Source of the DNA: an uncultured Lachnospiraceae bacterium
GTDB lineage: Bacteria > Bacillota > Clostridia > Lachnospirales > Lachnospiraceae
Direction: 5' to 3'
Assembly (NCBI GenBank): GCA_934351765.1
Contig: CAKRJM010000110.1
Coordinates: 1-7,415 of the forward strand
DNA: 7,415 nucleotides
How positions within the stretch are numbered: position 1 is the stretch's first letter; every line of letters begins with the position of its first letter. The notes beneath the pieces are model-generated. The model ran no database searches. It was given only the letters and a program-made list of their open reading frames with translations, and was not told the DNA's origin. Of the stretch, positions 1-6,398 are shown piece after piece. A program made the position numbers and the translations under genes.

Positions 1-25
1 GAATTCTGCAATAACCAGCCCTGCA

Positions 26-87
26 GTGCTTTCCATGCACGACAGAGGCAACTCTTACATGTGCCTGCTGGCGTGCATGGAAAGCAC
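26..87. repeat. Long palindromic element (16-bp arms) downstream of the VanY-type gene
   Basis: The arms gtgctttccatgcacg (26-41) and cgtgcatggaaagcac (72-87) are perfect reverse complements. The 30-nt centre pairs further, cag (43-45) with ctg (68-70) and aggca (46-50) with tgcct (62-66), leaving an 11-nt loop. An alternative local hairpin, GCGTGC (71-76) with GCACGC (84-89), excludes the long stem. No T-run follows on either strand, so this is not an ordinary intrinsic terminator, although it lies about 25 bases past the stop of the leftward carboxypeptidase gene. It may be a dispersed palindromic repeat, a small non-autonomous element or a structured 3' UTR. The rest of 1-111 shows no gene. 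The inverted repeat is seen directly; its role is unknown. Confidence 0.7.
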
Positions 88-111
88 GCGGGGCGTCTAT
101 TACACAATTTC

Positions 112-843
112 CTACTGTTTGCCCAGATACTCCTCCAGACAGATCCCCTGCTCCATGATTTCCTTTGCGGCTTCTTTTCCCACATACCGGTAATGCCACG
201 GCTCGTTGATGACGCCGGTGATATCGGTCTTGTCCTCCGGATAACGGCGGATAAAGCCGTATTTCCAGCAGTTCTCATTGAGCCAGTCCCAGACAATGTT
301 GGCGTCCTGGGTTTCCCAGTTGTTGGTGGTGATATCCACCGCAAGACCCAGCTCATGCTCGCTGGTTCCGGGGATCGCCACCCATTCCTCAGCGGCGGTT
401 TTTGCCTCGTCCGCAGAATAGCCCTGGGCTTCATACTCGGCAATCTTATCATCCATGATCTCCTGCTGCTCGGCATTTGTCCGGTAGGAGGAGGAAATAT
501 GAGGCGTAACTCCCTCGGCTCTCGCATCGTCAAACATCTGCTGAAGCTCCGGATAAATTCTTGCATCCACGGCCTGTCCGCCGGAAAGCTCCTCCTTCTC
601 AAACTGATAATCCGACGGCAGCGGATTCCACCGGTTCACCAAAATAAGCCGCCAGTCCGATTCTTCGGCTGCGGCACTGCTTTCCGCCGCCTGATTTCCT
701 CCGGCCACAGCGGTTTTGCCGGAATTACCGCCTTTTCCCGGAAAGGCACAGGCAGAGGCAAACAAAAGAAGCGACAGCATAAAGCAGACCGCCGTTCGTT
801 TTCCCGCCATAGAATCGTTTCCTTTTGTTCTGCAATTCTTCAT
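112..843 (-). CDS. D-alanyl-D-alanine carboxypeptidase, VanY/M15B family, predicted lipoprotein
   Basis: This is a zinc-dependent peptidase that removes the terminal D-Ala from peptidoglycan stem peptides outside the cell. In the 243-residue product, residues 12-31 form a signal peptide with a hydrophobic core (FMLSLLLFASA) ending at a lipobox-like A-S-A-C, so Cys32 is probably lipidated. An Ala/Gly/Ser-rich linker to about residue 60 is followed by the M15 domain. SSSYR is at 117-121, the zinc motif SxHxxGxAxD is seen as SEHELGLAVD at 161-170 (His163, Asp170), and EPWH at 214-217 gives the catalytic Glu214 and zinc ligand His217. All key residues are present. Two starts are possible. ATG at 843 has GGGAGG only 4 nt upstream. 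ATG at 810 has AAAGGA about 9 nt upstream and gives a more typical 20-residue lipoprotein signal. A vanY name or vancomycin resistance is not implied, because no van regulators or ligases are present. The gene follows the CPBP protease gene on the same strand, with a strong hairpin between them. Confidence 0.92.
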   Translation of the reverse strand: MKNCRTKGNDSMAGKRTAVCFMLSLLLFASACAFPGKGGNSGKTAVAGGNQAAESSAAAEESDWRLILVNRWNPLPSDYQFEKEELSGGQAVDARIYPELQQMFDDARAEGVTPHISSSYRTNAEQQEIMDDKIAEYEAQGYSADEAKTAAEEWVAIPGTSEHELGLAVDITTNNWETQDANIVWDWLNENCWKYGFIRRYPEDKTDITGVINEPWHYRYVGKEAAKEIMEQGICLEEYLGKQ

Positions 844-859
844 GTTTCCTCCCTATCTG

Positions 860-901
860 AAAACGGCTTCCTCCCGCAAATCCGGGAAGAAGCCGCTTTT
901 T
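860..901 (-). terminator. Hairpin with short T-run between CPBP and VanY-type genes (terminator or attenuator)
   Basis: The arms at 864-876 (cggcttcctcccg) and 883-895 (cgggaagaagccg) flank a 6-nt loop. Read as minus-strand RNA, the single mismatch becomes a G-U wobble, giving 13 continuous pairs followed by UUUU (863-860). Read as plus-strand RNA it is an A-C mismatch. This asymmetry supports a role in leftward transcripts. Flanking A and T runs can extend the stem. It lies 22 bases after the CPBP stop, as expected of an operon terminator, but it ends only 7 bases before the GGGAGG of the next gene. It therefore also sits in that gene's leader. Only four U residues suggest incomplete termination. 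Confidence 0.72.
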
Positions 902-916
902 ATGGAACAGATGCCT

Positions 917-1840
917 TTACTGCGGATCAACAGGCGTATTTCCGTTCTGTCCGTCTTCCATGACCGGAGGCGTCTCCGGCAGGATTTCCGTTGAATGAAC
1001 AAACCGTTCGATCAGATAAACCATCACAACAATCAGCAAACAGCAGATCACCGTCACTCCCCAGAACACACCGAGGGAACCGTACATCCAGTCAAGTGCT
1101 CCCGTCTCCGATCCCAGCACAGACAAAAGGTTTGCCGCCATATGGAACAGGATCGGTGCCGCCATAGTATGATACCGCTCATACACATAGACAAACAGAA
1201 GTCCCAGAAGGAACGCATACACGCCCTGCACCAGATTTCCGTGATAAATACCGAAGATCAGTGCACTGAGCACCGCACCGGTCCCCAGACTGGTATACTC
1301 CCGGAGTCTCCGATAAATGAGACCACGAAAAATGAGTTCCTCCACAATGGGGATCAGAAGTCCCAGTCCCACAAACTCCAGCACAAGCTTTCCGCCGTAA
1401 AGAACCTCGGAAACCTCATCATAAGCGCTGGACACGCTGTAAAGGCCGCTCACCATGATCAGATTGTTTCCCGCAAGGCAGGTCACGGCACCAAGCACCG
1501 CGATCAGTACAAACAGCGGAGCCGAAACCTTTGTATAGCAGTGCGCTCTTCCGGCGATCCGGTCCCGTTTCCGGTCCATGCGGTAAAACAGGATCAGAAG
1601 CGGCAGGGTAAGCGCCGCTCCGATCACCTGGAGCTCCAGCGCCACAGAAAGCGTCCGGTTTAATATTTCATTAAATATCTCGTTCATCTGGCTGCTCAGA
1701 CTCGCTGAATCATAGCCTGCAACGGTCTGAAACGAGATATACAAAGTTACAAGGGTCTGCACAAAGAAACAGATACCGTAGTATACAAGTCCCGGATAAA
1801 GCAGTCTCCAGACTCTCCTTCCCCAGCTTTCCTGTTTCAT
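917..1840 (-). CDS. CPBP family intramembrane glutamic endopeptidase (Abi/CAAX protease type)
   Basis: This is an integral membrane protease-like protein of the family that includes type II CAAX prenyl proteases and bacteriocin-immunity (Abi) proteins; its substrate is unknown. The chosen 307-residue product has several hydrophobic segments, at about residues 14-40, 66-87, 106-131, 153-166, 188-199, 206-221 and 256-278. The three family motifs are intact: EExxxR as EELIFR (Glu167, Glu168, Arg172), FxxxH as FGIYH (His200), and HxxxN as HMAAN (His233, Asn237). A soluble, Pro/Glu-rich tail follows. The start is ATG at 1840, because AGGAG (1852-1848) lies 7 nt before it. A GTG at 1846 would leave a 1-nt spacing. 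The gene begins 10 bases after carB, and its ribosome binding site reuses two bases of the carB stop, so translational coupling is likely. Family assignment is firm; the role in this operon is not known. Confidence 0.92.
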   Translation of the reverse strand: MKQESWGRRVWRLLYPGLVYYGICFFVQTLVTLYISFQTVAGYDSASLSSQMNEIFNEILNRTLSVALELQVIGAALTLPLLILFYRMDRKRDRIAGRAHCYTKVSAPLFVLIAVLGAVTCLAGNNLIMVSGLYSVSSAYDEVSEVLYGGKLVLEFVGLGLLIPIVEELIFRGLIYRRLREYTSLGTGAVLSALIFGIYHGNLVQGVYAFLLGLLFVYVYERYHTMAAPILFHMAANLLSVLGSETGALDWMYGSLGVFWGVTVICCLLIVVMVYLIERFVHSTEILPETPPVMEDGQNGNTPVDPQ

Positions 1841-1847
1841 AACCACG

Positions 1848-1852
1848 CTCCT
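1848..1852 (-). promoter_or_regulatory. Ribosome binding site of CPBP gene overlapping the carB stop codon
   Basis: The minus-strand sequence TAGGAG joins the carB stop codon TAG (1853-1851) to the Shine-Dalgarno AGGAG (1852-1848). The spacing to ATG at 1840 is 7 nt. This fixes the start of the protease gene two codons inside the longest frame. It also implies that ribosomes terminating on carB can reinitiate on the protease gene. Confidence 0.8.
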
Positions 1853-4800
1853 ATTCTGCCTTTCCCCTGCTCTTTACTGTCGCAATATCAATCAGTGTCA
1901 GGCCGTCCTCCCGGTTTTCCAGGCTGGTAACCAGTGCCTTTGCCGTATCTATGGCTGTCAGAACATTCACACCAGTCTCAATGGCATTCCGGCGGATCAC
2001 AAAGCCGTCATGGCTCTTCGCTGCTCCCTGATTAGGCGTGTCGATAACCAGATCGATGTCATGCTCCAAGATCAGGTCAAGAAGGTTGGGAGACTCCTGC
2101 TCCAGCTTATTGATCTTGATGGCCTTTACGCCGTTCTCATTGAGGACCTTCGCCGTGCTTCTTGTGGCATAGATCTTATAGCCGAGGGCCGCGAACCGGC
2201 GTCCGATGTCAACGGCCTCCAGCTTGTCAGCATCCTTTACCGTCATGATCATCTTCTTGGTCTTGGGCAGGTTGAAGCCTGCGCCGAGGAACGCCTTGTA
2301 AAGCGCCTCATTAAAGGTCTTTGCAATACCGAGGCACTCACCGGTGGATTTCATTTCCGGGCCCAGTCCGATATCTGCGCCGCGGATCTTCTCAAAGGAG
2401 AATACCGGCATCTTAATGGCGATATAATCTGCCTCCGGCTGCAGTCCGGGCTCATATCCCAGATCCTTGATCGTAGAACCGATGATCACCTGCGTTGCCA
2501 GCTTTACGATAGGAATACCGGTCACCTTGCTGATATAAGGAACCGTACGGCTGGAACGGGGGTTCACCTCGATGACATAAACCTCTTCGTTGCTCACAAT
2601 GAACTGGATATTGATGAGGCCCCGTACATGAAGCGCTCTTGCCAGCTTTCTTGTATAATTTTCGATGACTCTCTTTGTCTTATCACTCAGGCTCTGTGCC
2701 GGATATACAGAGATACTGTCACCGGAATGGATTCCGGCACGCTCAATATGCTCCATGATACCGGGGATCAGAACATCCTCACCGTCACATACCGCATCAA
2801 CCTCGATCTCTTTTCCGATGAGATACTTGTCTACCAGAATCGGATGCTCCTGTGCGATCCGGTTGATGACACCGATAAACTCGGTGATATCCTGATCGTT
2901 GATGGCGATCTGCATACCCTGTCCGCCCAGTACGTAGGAAGGACGAACCAGAACCGGGTAGCCCAGATCATGTGCCGCCCTGATGGCTTCCTCACAGGTA
3001 AATACGGTGTGTCCCGCCGGTCTCGGAATACAGCATTCCTCCAGGATCCGGTCAAAAAGCTCACGGTCCTCTGCCGCATCAACATCCTCTGCGGAGGTTC
3101 CAAGGATCGGAACGCCCATCTTCATCAGTGCTTCTGTAAGCTTGATGGCTGTCTGGCCGCCGAACTGAACCACAGCTCCGTCGGGCTTTTCAAGCTCAAC
3201 CACGTTCTCCACATCCTCAGGAGTCAGCGGCTCAAAATACAGCTTATCGGCAATATCGAAGTCGGTACTTACCGTCTCCGGGTTATTGTTGATGATAATG
3301 GTCTCATAGCCGGCTTCGCTGAACGCCCAGGTACTGTGAACGGAGCAGAAGTCAAACTCGATACCCTGGCCGATTCGGATAGGGCCGGAGCCGAGGACGA
3401 GAACCTTCTTTTTGGTACGCTCGCCTGCAGCTTCATTCTCACTGCCAAAGCAGGAATAGTAATACGGAGTTTCTGCCGCAAACTCAGCCGCGCAGGTATC
3501 AACCATCTTGAACGCCGCATGGATGCCATACTCGTTCCGCAGCGCCTTAATCTCTTTTTCTGTCTTTCCGGTAAGCTTTCCGATCACATTATCGGGGAAC
3601 TCAATCCGTTTTGCCTCTGCCAGAAGCTCCTTCGTTAACGGCTCTCCGGCAAGGCGCTTCTCCATCTCCGTCAAGATGGCGATCTTATCAATAAACCACT
3701 TGTCGATCTTTGTAATATCATGGATCAGGTCATAGGAGAATCCGCGGCGCAGTGCCTCCGCGATCACATAGATCCGGCGGTCATCTACCACATGGAGACG
3801 CTCCGTTAACTCTTCGTCGGTATCCTTGGTGAAGTCCACACTTAACAGACTGTCCACATGCTGCTCCAGAGAGCGGATGGCCTTCATGAGGGCGCCTTCA
3901 AAGTTGGTGCAGATACTCATAACCTCACCGGTTGCCTTCATCTGAGTCGTCAGCGTTCTCTTGGCACTGATGAACTTATCGAACGGCAGGCGGGGCAGCT
4001 TTACCACGCAGTAGTCCAGCATGGGCTCGAAGCTTGCATACGTCTTTCCGGTGATGGCATTGGGAATCTCGTCCAACGTGTAGCCCAGCGCGATCTTTGC
4101 TGCCACCTTGGCGATGGGATAGCCGGTCGCTTTGGAGGCCAGAGCCGAAGAACGGCTTACACGGGGATTTACTTCGATAACACAGTATTCAAAGCTCTCC
4201 GGATGAAGAGCAAACTGTACATTACATCCGCCGGTGATCTTTAACTCATCAATAATATTCAGTGCGGCGCTTCGGAGCATCTGGTATTCTTTATCTCCCA
4301 GGGTCTGAGACGGTGCCACAACAATACTGTCACCGGTATGAACGCCGACAGGGTCAATGTTTTCCATATTGCAGACGGTGATCACATTTCCGTTTCCGTC
4401 ACGCATTACTTCATACTCGATCTCTTTCCATCCGGCGATACACCGCTCTACCAATACCTCGCCTACACGGGACAGACGCAGACCGTTCTGGAGGATTTCG
4501 ATCAGCTCCTCTTCATTATCCGCGATACCGCCGCCGCTTCCGCCGAGAGTATAAGCCGGACGCAGAACAACCGGATAGCCAATCTCATTGGCAAAATCAA
4601 TACCTGCCTGAACATCATGAACGACCAGGGATGCCGCACAGGGCTCACCGATCTTCTCCATGGTATCCTTGAATTCCTGGCGGTCTTCTGCCTTTTTAAT
4701 CGTCTCCGGTGTGGTACCGATCAGCTTTACGTTGTGGCTTTCCAGATAACCGGAGTCAGCCAGCTCCATGGCAAGGTTCAGTCCTGCCTGGCCGCCCAGG

Positions 4801-5066
4801 GTCGGCAGAATGCTGTCGGGCTTTACTTTTTCAATGAGCTGCTCCAGAACCGGAACAGTCAGGGGCTCAATATAAACTTCATCTGCGATGTCTTTATCGG
4901 TCATAATGGTCGCCGGGTTGGAATTCAGCAGAACAACCTCAACGCCCTCTTCTTTTAAGGAACGACATGCCTGGGTACCGGCATAGTCGAACTCTGCAGC
5001 CTGGCCGATGACGATGGGGCCGGAGCCGATTACAAGTACTTTTTTAATGTCAGGATTCTTAGGCAT
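1851..5066 (-). CDS. carB: Carbamoyl-phosphate synthase, large (synthetase) subunit
   Basis: CarB makes carbamoyl phosphate in the cytoplasm from bicarbonate, two ATP and ammonia channelled from CarA, feeding pyrimidine and arginine synthesis. The 1071-residue product matches the usual family length of about 1070 residues. The two homologous halves are visible. The carboxyphosphate half (about 1-400) has GSGPIVIGQAAEFDYAG at 14-30 and the ATP-grasp metal site VIEVNPR at 296-302 (Glu298, Asn300). An oligomerisation domain covers about 401-550. The carbamoyl-phosphate half (about 551-935) repeats the pattern, with GSGPIRIGQGIEFDF at 559-573 and VIEVNPR at 831-837 (Glu833, Asn835). The C-terminal methylglyoxal-synthase-like allosteric domain (about 936-1071) has ATRSTAKVL at 967-975 and TGVNVLTAIDTAKAL at 1031-1045. 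The start overlaps the carA stop in TAATG, with GGAGGT (5081-5076) 9 nt upstream inside the carA coding region. No frameshift or missing catalytic motif is seen. Confidence 0.98.
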   Translation of the reverse strand: MPKNPDIKKVLVIGSGPIVIGQAAEFDYAGTQACRSLKEEGVEVVLLNSNPATIMTDKDIADEVYIEPLTVPVLEQLIEKVKPDSILPTLGGQAGLNLAMELADSGYLESHNVKLIGTTPETIKKAEDRQEFKDTMEKIGEPCAASLVVHDVQAGIDFANEIGYPVVLRPAYTLGGSGGGIADNEEELIEILQNGLRLSRVGEVLVERCIAGWKEIEYEVMRDGNGNVITVCNMENIDPVGVHTGDSIVVAPSQTLGDKEYQMLRSAALNIIDELKITGGCNVQFALHPESFEYCVIEVNPRVSRSSALASKATGYPIAKVAAKIALGYTLDEIPNAITGKTYASFEPMLDYCVVKLPRLPFDKFISAKRTLTTQMKATGEVMSICTNFEGALMKAIRSLEQHVDSLLSVDFTKDTDEELTERLHVVDDRRIYVIAEALRRGFSYDLIHDITKIDKWFIDKIAILTEMEKRLAGEPLTKELLAEAKRIEFPDNVIGKLTGKTEKEIKALRNEYGIHAAFKMVDTCAAEFAAETPYYYSCFGSENEAAGERTKKKVLVLGSGPIRIGQGIEFDFCSVHSTWAFSEAGYETIIINNNPETVSTDFDIADKLYFEPLTPEDVENVVELEKPDGAVVQFGGQTAIKLTEALMKMGVPILGTSAEDVDAAEDRELFDRILEECCIPRPAGHTVFTCEEAIRAAHDLGYPVLVRPSYVLGGQGMQIAINDQDITEFIGVINRIAQEHPILVDKYLIGKEIEVDAVCDGEDVLIPGIMEHIERAGIHSGDSISVYPAQSLSDKTKRVIENYTRKLARALHVRGLINIQFIVSNEEVYVIEVNPRSSRTVPYISKVTGIPIVKLATQVIIGSTIKDLGYEPGLQPEADYIAIKMPVFSFEKIRGADIGLGPEMKSTGECLGIAKTFNEALYKAFLGAGFNLPKTKKMIMTVKDADKLEAVDIGRRFAALGYKIYATRSTAKVLNENGVKAIKINKLEQESPNLLDLILEHDIDLVIDTPNQGAAKSHDGFVIRRNAIETGVNVLTAIDTAKALVTSLENREDGLTLIDIATVKSRGKAE

Positions 5067-6139
5067 TAGTCATTCACCTCCATCATCTTTAAGAAACGGT
5101 CAAACAGATACGCCGAATCTCTCGGTCCGGGGCATGCCTCGGGGTGGAACTGAACCGTGAAAATGTTCTTTCCCGTATAAGCAAGACCCTCGTTTGTCTT
5201 GTCGTTGACATTCACAAACGCCGGTACCGCAATCTTTTCGTCCAGAGAATCGGTATCCACCACATATCCGTGGTTCTGGGAAGAAATATAGACTCTTCCG
5301 GTGGCCAGATCCTTTACGGGGTGGTTTCCGCCTCTGTGGCCGTACTTCATCTTATAGGTGTCTCCGCCGGTTGCCAGCGCCATGAGCTGATGGCCGAGGC
5401 AGATGGCAAAGATCGGGATATCGGTATCATAAAGCTTCCTGATCTCGGCGATGATCTCCACACACTCCTTGGGATCTCCGGGGCCGTTGGAAAGCATGAT
5501 TCCGTCCGGTGCATCGGCGATGATCTCTGCCGCTGTGGTATAAGCAGGATAAACCGTTACCCGGCATCCGCGCTCATTTAAGGAACGGGCGATATTGCGC
5601 TTTGCTCCAAGGTCCAGAAGCGCCACTCTGGGACCGTCCCCCTCCAGTACATATTTTTCCTTACAGGTAGTCTTCCGGACAACACCGGCAGGCGTATACG
5701 CCTTGATCTTCGGAAGGATCTCGTCCAGGTCATAATTCTCATTGGTCGTGATCATTCCGTTCATGGTACCCTTTTCTCTCAGGATCTTCGTCAGAGCTCT
5801 GGTATCGATCCCGGCGATTCCGGGAATATCATGCTTCTCCAGGAAATTCTGGATCGTATCCTCGCACCGGAAATTGCTGGGCATTCTGGAAAGCTCTCTC
5901 ACGATATAGCCATCAGGCCAGGGACGTTCCGATTCCATATCTTCATAACAAATTCCATAATTACCAATCAGGGGATACGTCATTACTACTGCCTGTCCGG
6001 CATAAGAAGGGTCTGTAAGAACTTCAAGATATCCTGTCATTGAAGTATTAAAAACAATTTCACTGATGATTTCTTTTGCCGAACCGATACTGGTGCCGGA
6101 AAAGACGGTTCCATCTTCTAATATTAGAAATGCGTTCAT
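5066..6139 (-). CDS. carA: Carbamoyl-phosphate synthase, small (glutaminase) subunit
   Basis: CarA hydrolyses glutamine and passes ammonia to CarB. The chosen product has 357 residues, normal for the family. The N-terminal CarA domain (about 1-150) begins NAFLILEDGTVFSG and carries FNTSMTGYLEVLTDPSY at 30-46. The class I glutamine amidotransferase domain (about 170-355) has the nucleophile Cys247 in FAICLGHQ (244-251), GHRGGNHPV at 267-275, and the His332/Glu334 pair in FHPEA (331-335). The frame is open further upstream to an ATG at 6190. That extension encodes only a leader hairpin, has no good ribosome binding site and adds no CarA homology, so the ATG at 6139 is preferred. Possible ribosome binding sites are GGTGG 4 nt upstream and AAAGGA 12 nt upstream, neither ideal. 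carA is the first gene of a carA-carB-protease operon read from the promoter at 6218-6246. Confidence 0.97.
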   Translation of the reverse strand: MNAFLILEDGTVFSGTSIGSAKEIISEIVFNTSMTGYLEVLTDPSYAGQAVVMTYPLIGNYGICYEDMESERPWPDGYIVRELSRMPSNFRCEDTIQNFLEKHDIPGIAGIDTRALTKILREKGTMNGMITTNENYDLDEILPKIKAYTPAGVVRKTTCKEKYVLEGDGPRVALLDLGAKRNIARSLNERGCRVTVYPAYTTAAEIIADAPDGIMLSNGPGDPKECVEIIAEIRKLYDTDIPIFAICLGHQLMALATGGDTYKMKYGHRGGNHPVKDLATGRVYISSQNHGYVVDTDSLDEKIAVPAFVNVNDKTNEGLAYTGKNIFTVQFHPEACPGPRDSAYLFDRFLKMMEVND

Positions 6140-6170
6140 TAGTCCACCGTTTCCTTTCGTAGTCCTGCAA

Positions 6171-6191
6171 AATGCGCGGAAACCGCGCATT
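6171..6191 (-). promoter_or_regulatory. Terminator-like hairpin in the carA leader (possible attenuator)
   Basis: A perfect 9-bp inverted repeat, aatgcgcgg (6171-6179) and ccgcgcatt (6183-6191), encloses a 3-nt loop. In the minus-strand RNA it reads AAUGCGCGG UUU CCGCGCAUU and continues into UU, giving a four-U run. It starts about 20 nt after the predicted transcription start and ends about 30 nt before the carA ATG. No rightward gene upstream needs a terminator here. I see no obvious antiterminator partner, no PyrR-like binding loop and no clear ArgR box, so the effector is unknown. Confidence 0.55.
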
Positions 6192-6217
6192 CACCAACTT
6201 AAGCTCAAATTGTAAAG

Positions 6218-6246
6218 ATTCTACCACAACGTGCTCTACAATGCAA
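6218..6246 (-). promoter_or_regulatory. Housekeeping-type promoter of the carA operon
   Basis: On the minus strand a -35 element TTGCAT (6246-6241), a 17-nt spacer and a -10 element TAGAAT (6223-6218) are preceded by TGg, giving an extended -10. The transcription start is expected near 6211, leaving a leader of about 70 nt that contains the hairpin at 6171-6191. A second extended -10 match (TGCTATGAT, 6343-6335) lies further upstream without a recognisable -35. Confidence 0.72.
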
Positions 6247-6341
6247 GTCCTTTTTCACGGAATGTCTGAGGCGATTCCGATCTGCGGCCGATTCTGTTTT
6301 TCTCCGAACCGCTGCTGTCTCATTTGCTTTTCTTATCATAG

Positions 6342-6370
6342 CACAGATCCCGGATGATTTCCATATTTTA
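6342..6370 (+). promoter_or_regulatory. Possible sporulation sigma-K-type promoter for the SleC-like gene
   Basis: CACA (6342-6345) fits the mACm -35 form, and CATATTTTA (6362-6370) fits the CATAnnnTA -10 form known for sigma-K promoters. The AC-to-CATA spacing is 17 nt. A start near 6377-6379 would leave a leader of about 20 nt before the TTG start, with its ribosome binding site inside. No good sigma-A promoter is seen on this strand here. The motif has few fixed bases, so a chance match is possible. Control by mother-cell sigma factors would suit a cortex-lytic enzyme. Confidence 0.4.
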
Positions 6371-6398
6371 ATAGAAACAAACCTGTGGAGATTTTCCC

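Noticed and set aside
112..843. Vancomycin resistance locus
   Set aside because: The M15B carboxypeptidase stands alone, with no vanR/S/H/A/X-like genes. Such carboxypeptidases are common housekeeping enzymes.
61..963. Open plus-strand frame of 300 codons opposite the VanY-type gene
   Set aside because: It is antisense to a gene with all its catalytic motifs and runs through the hairpin at 860-901. It has no recognisable domain.
2010..3638. Long open reading frame of about 540 codons on the plus strand opposite carB
   Set aside because: It lies wholly antisense to an intact, fully recognisable carB. Its product resembles no family I know, and it is explained by codon bias in the opposite strand.
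5066..6190. Longer carA start at ATG 6190
   Set aside because: The extra 17 codons are translated from the leader hairpin, have no good ribosome binding site and add no CarA homology.
6205..6224. Possible ArgR box near the carA -10 (GAAT...ATTTGA)
   Set aside because: The half-sites are imperfect and their spacing does not fit the known ARG box.
6258..6279. Small inverted repeat CGGAAT/ATTCCG upstream of the carA promoter
   Set aside because: Only 6 bp with a 10-nt loop, which is not distinguishable from chance. It would matter only if the upstream extended -10 is active.
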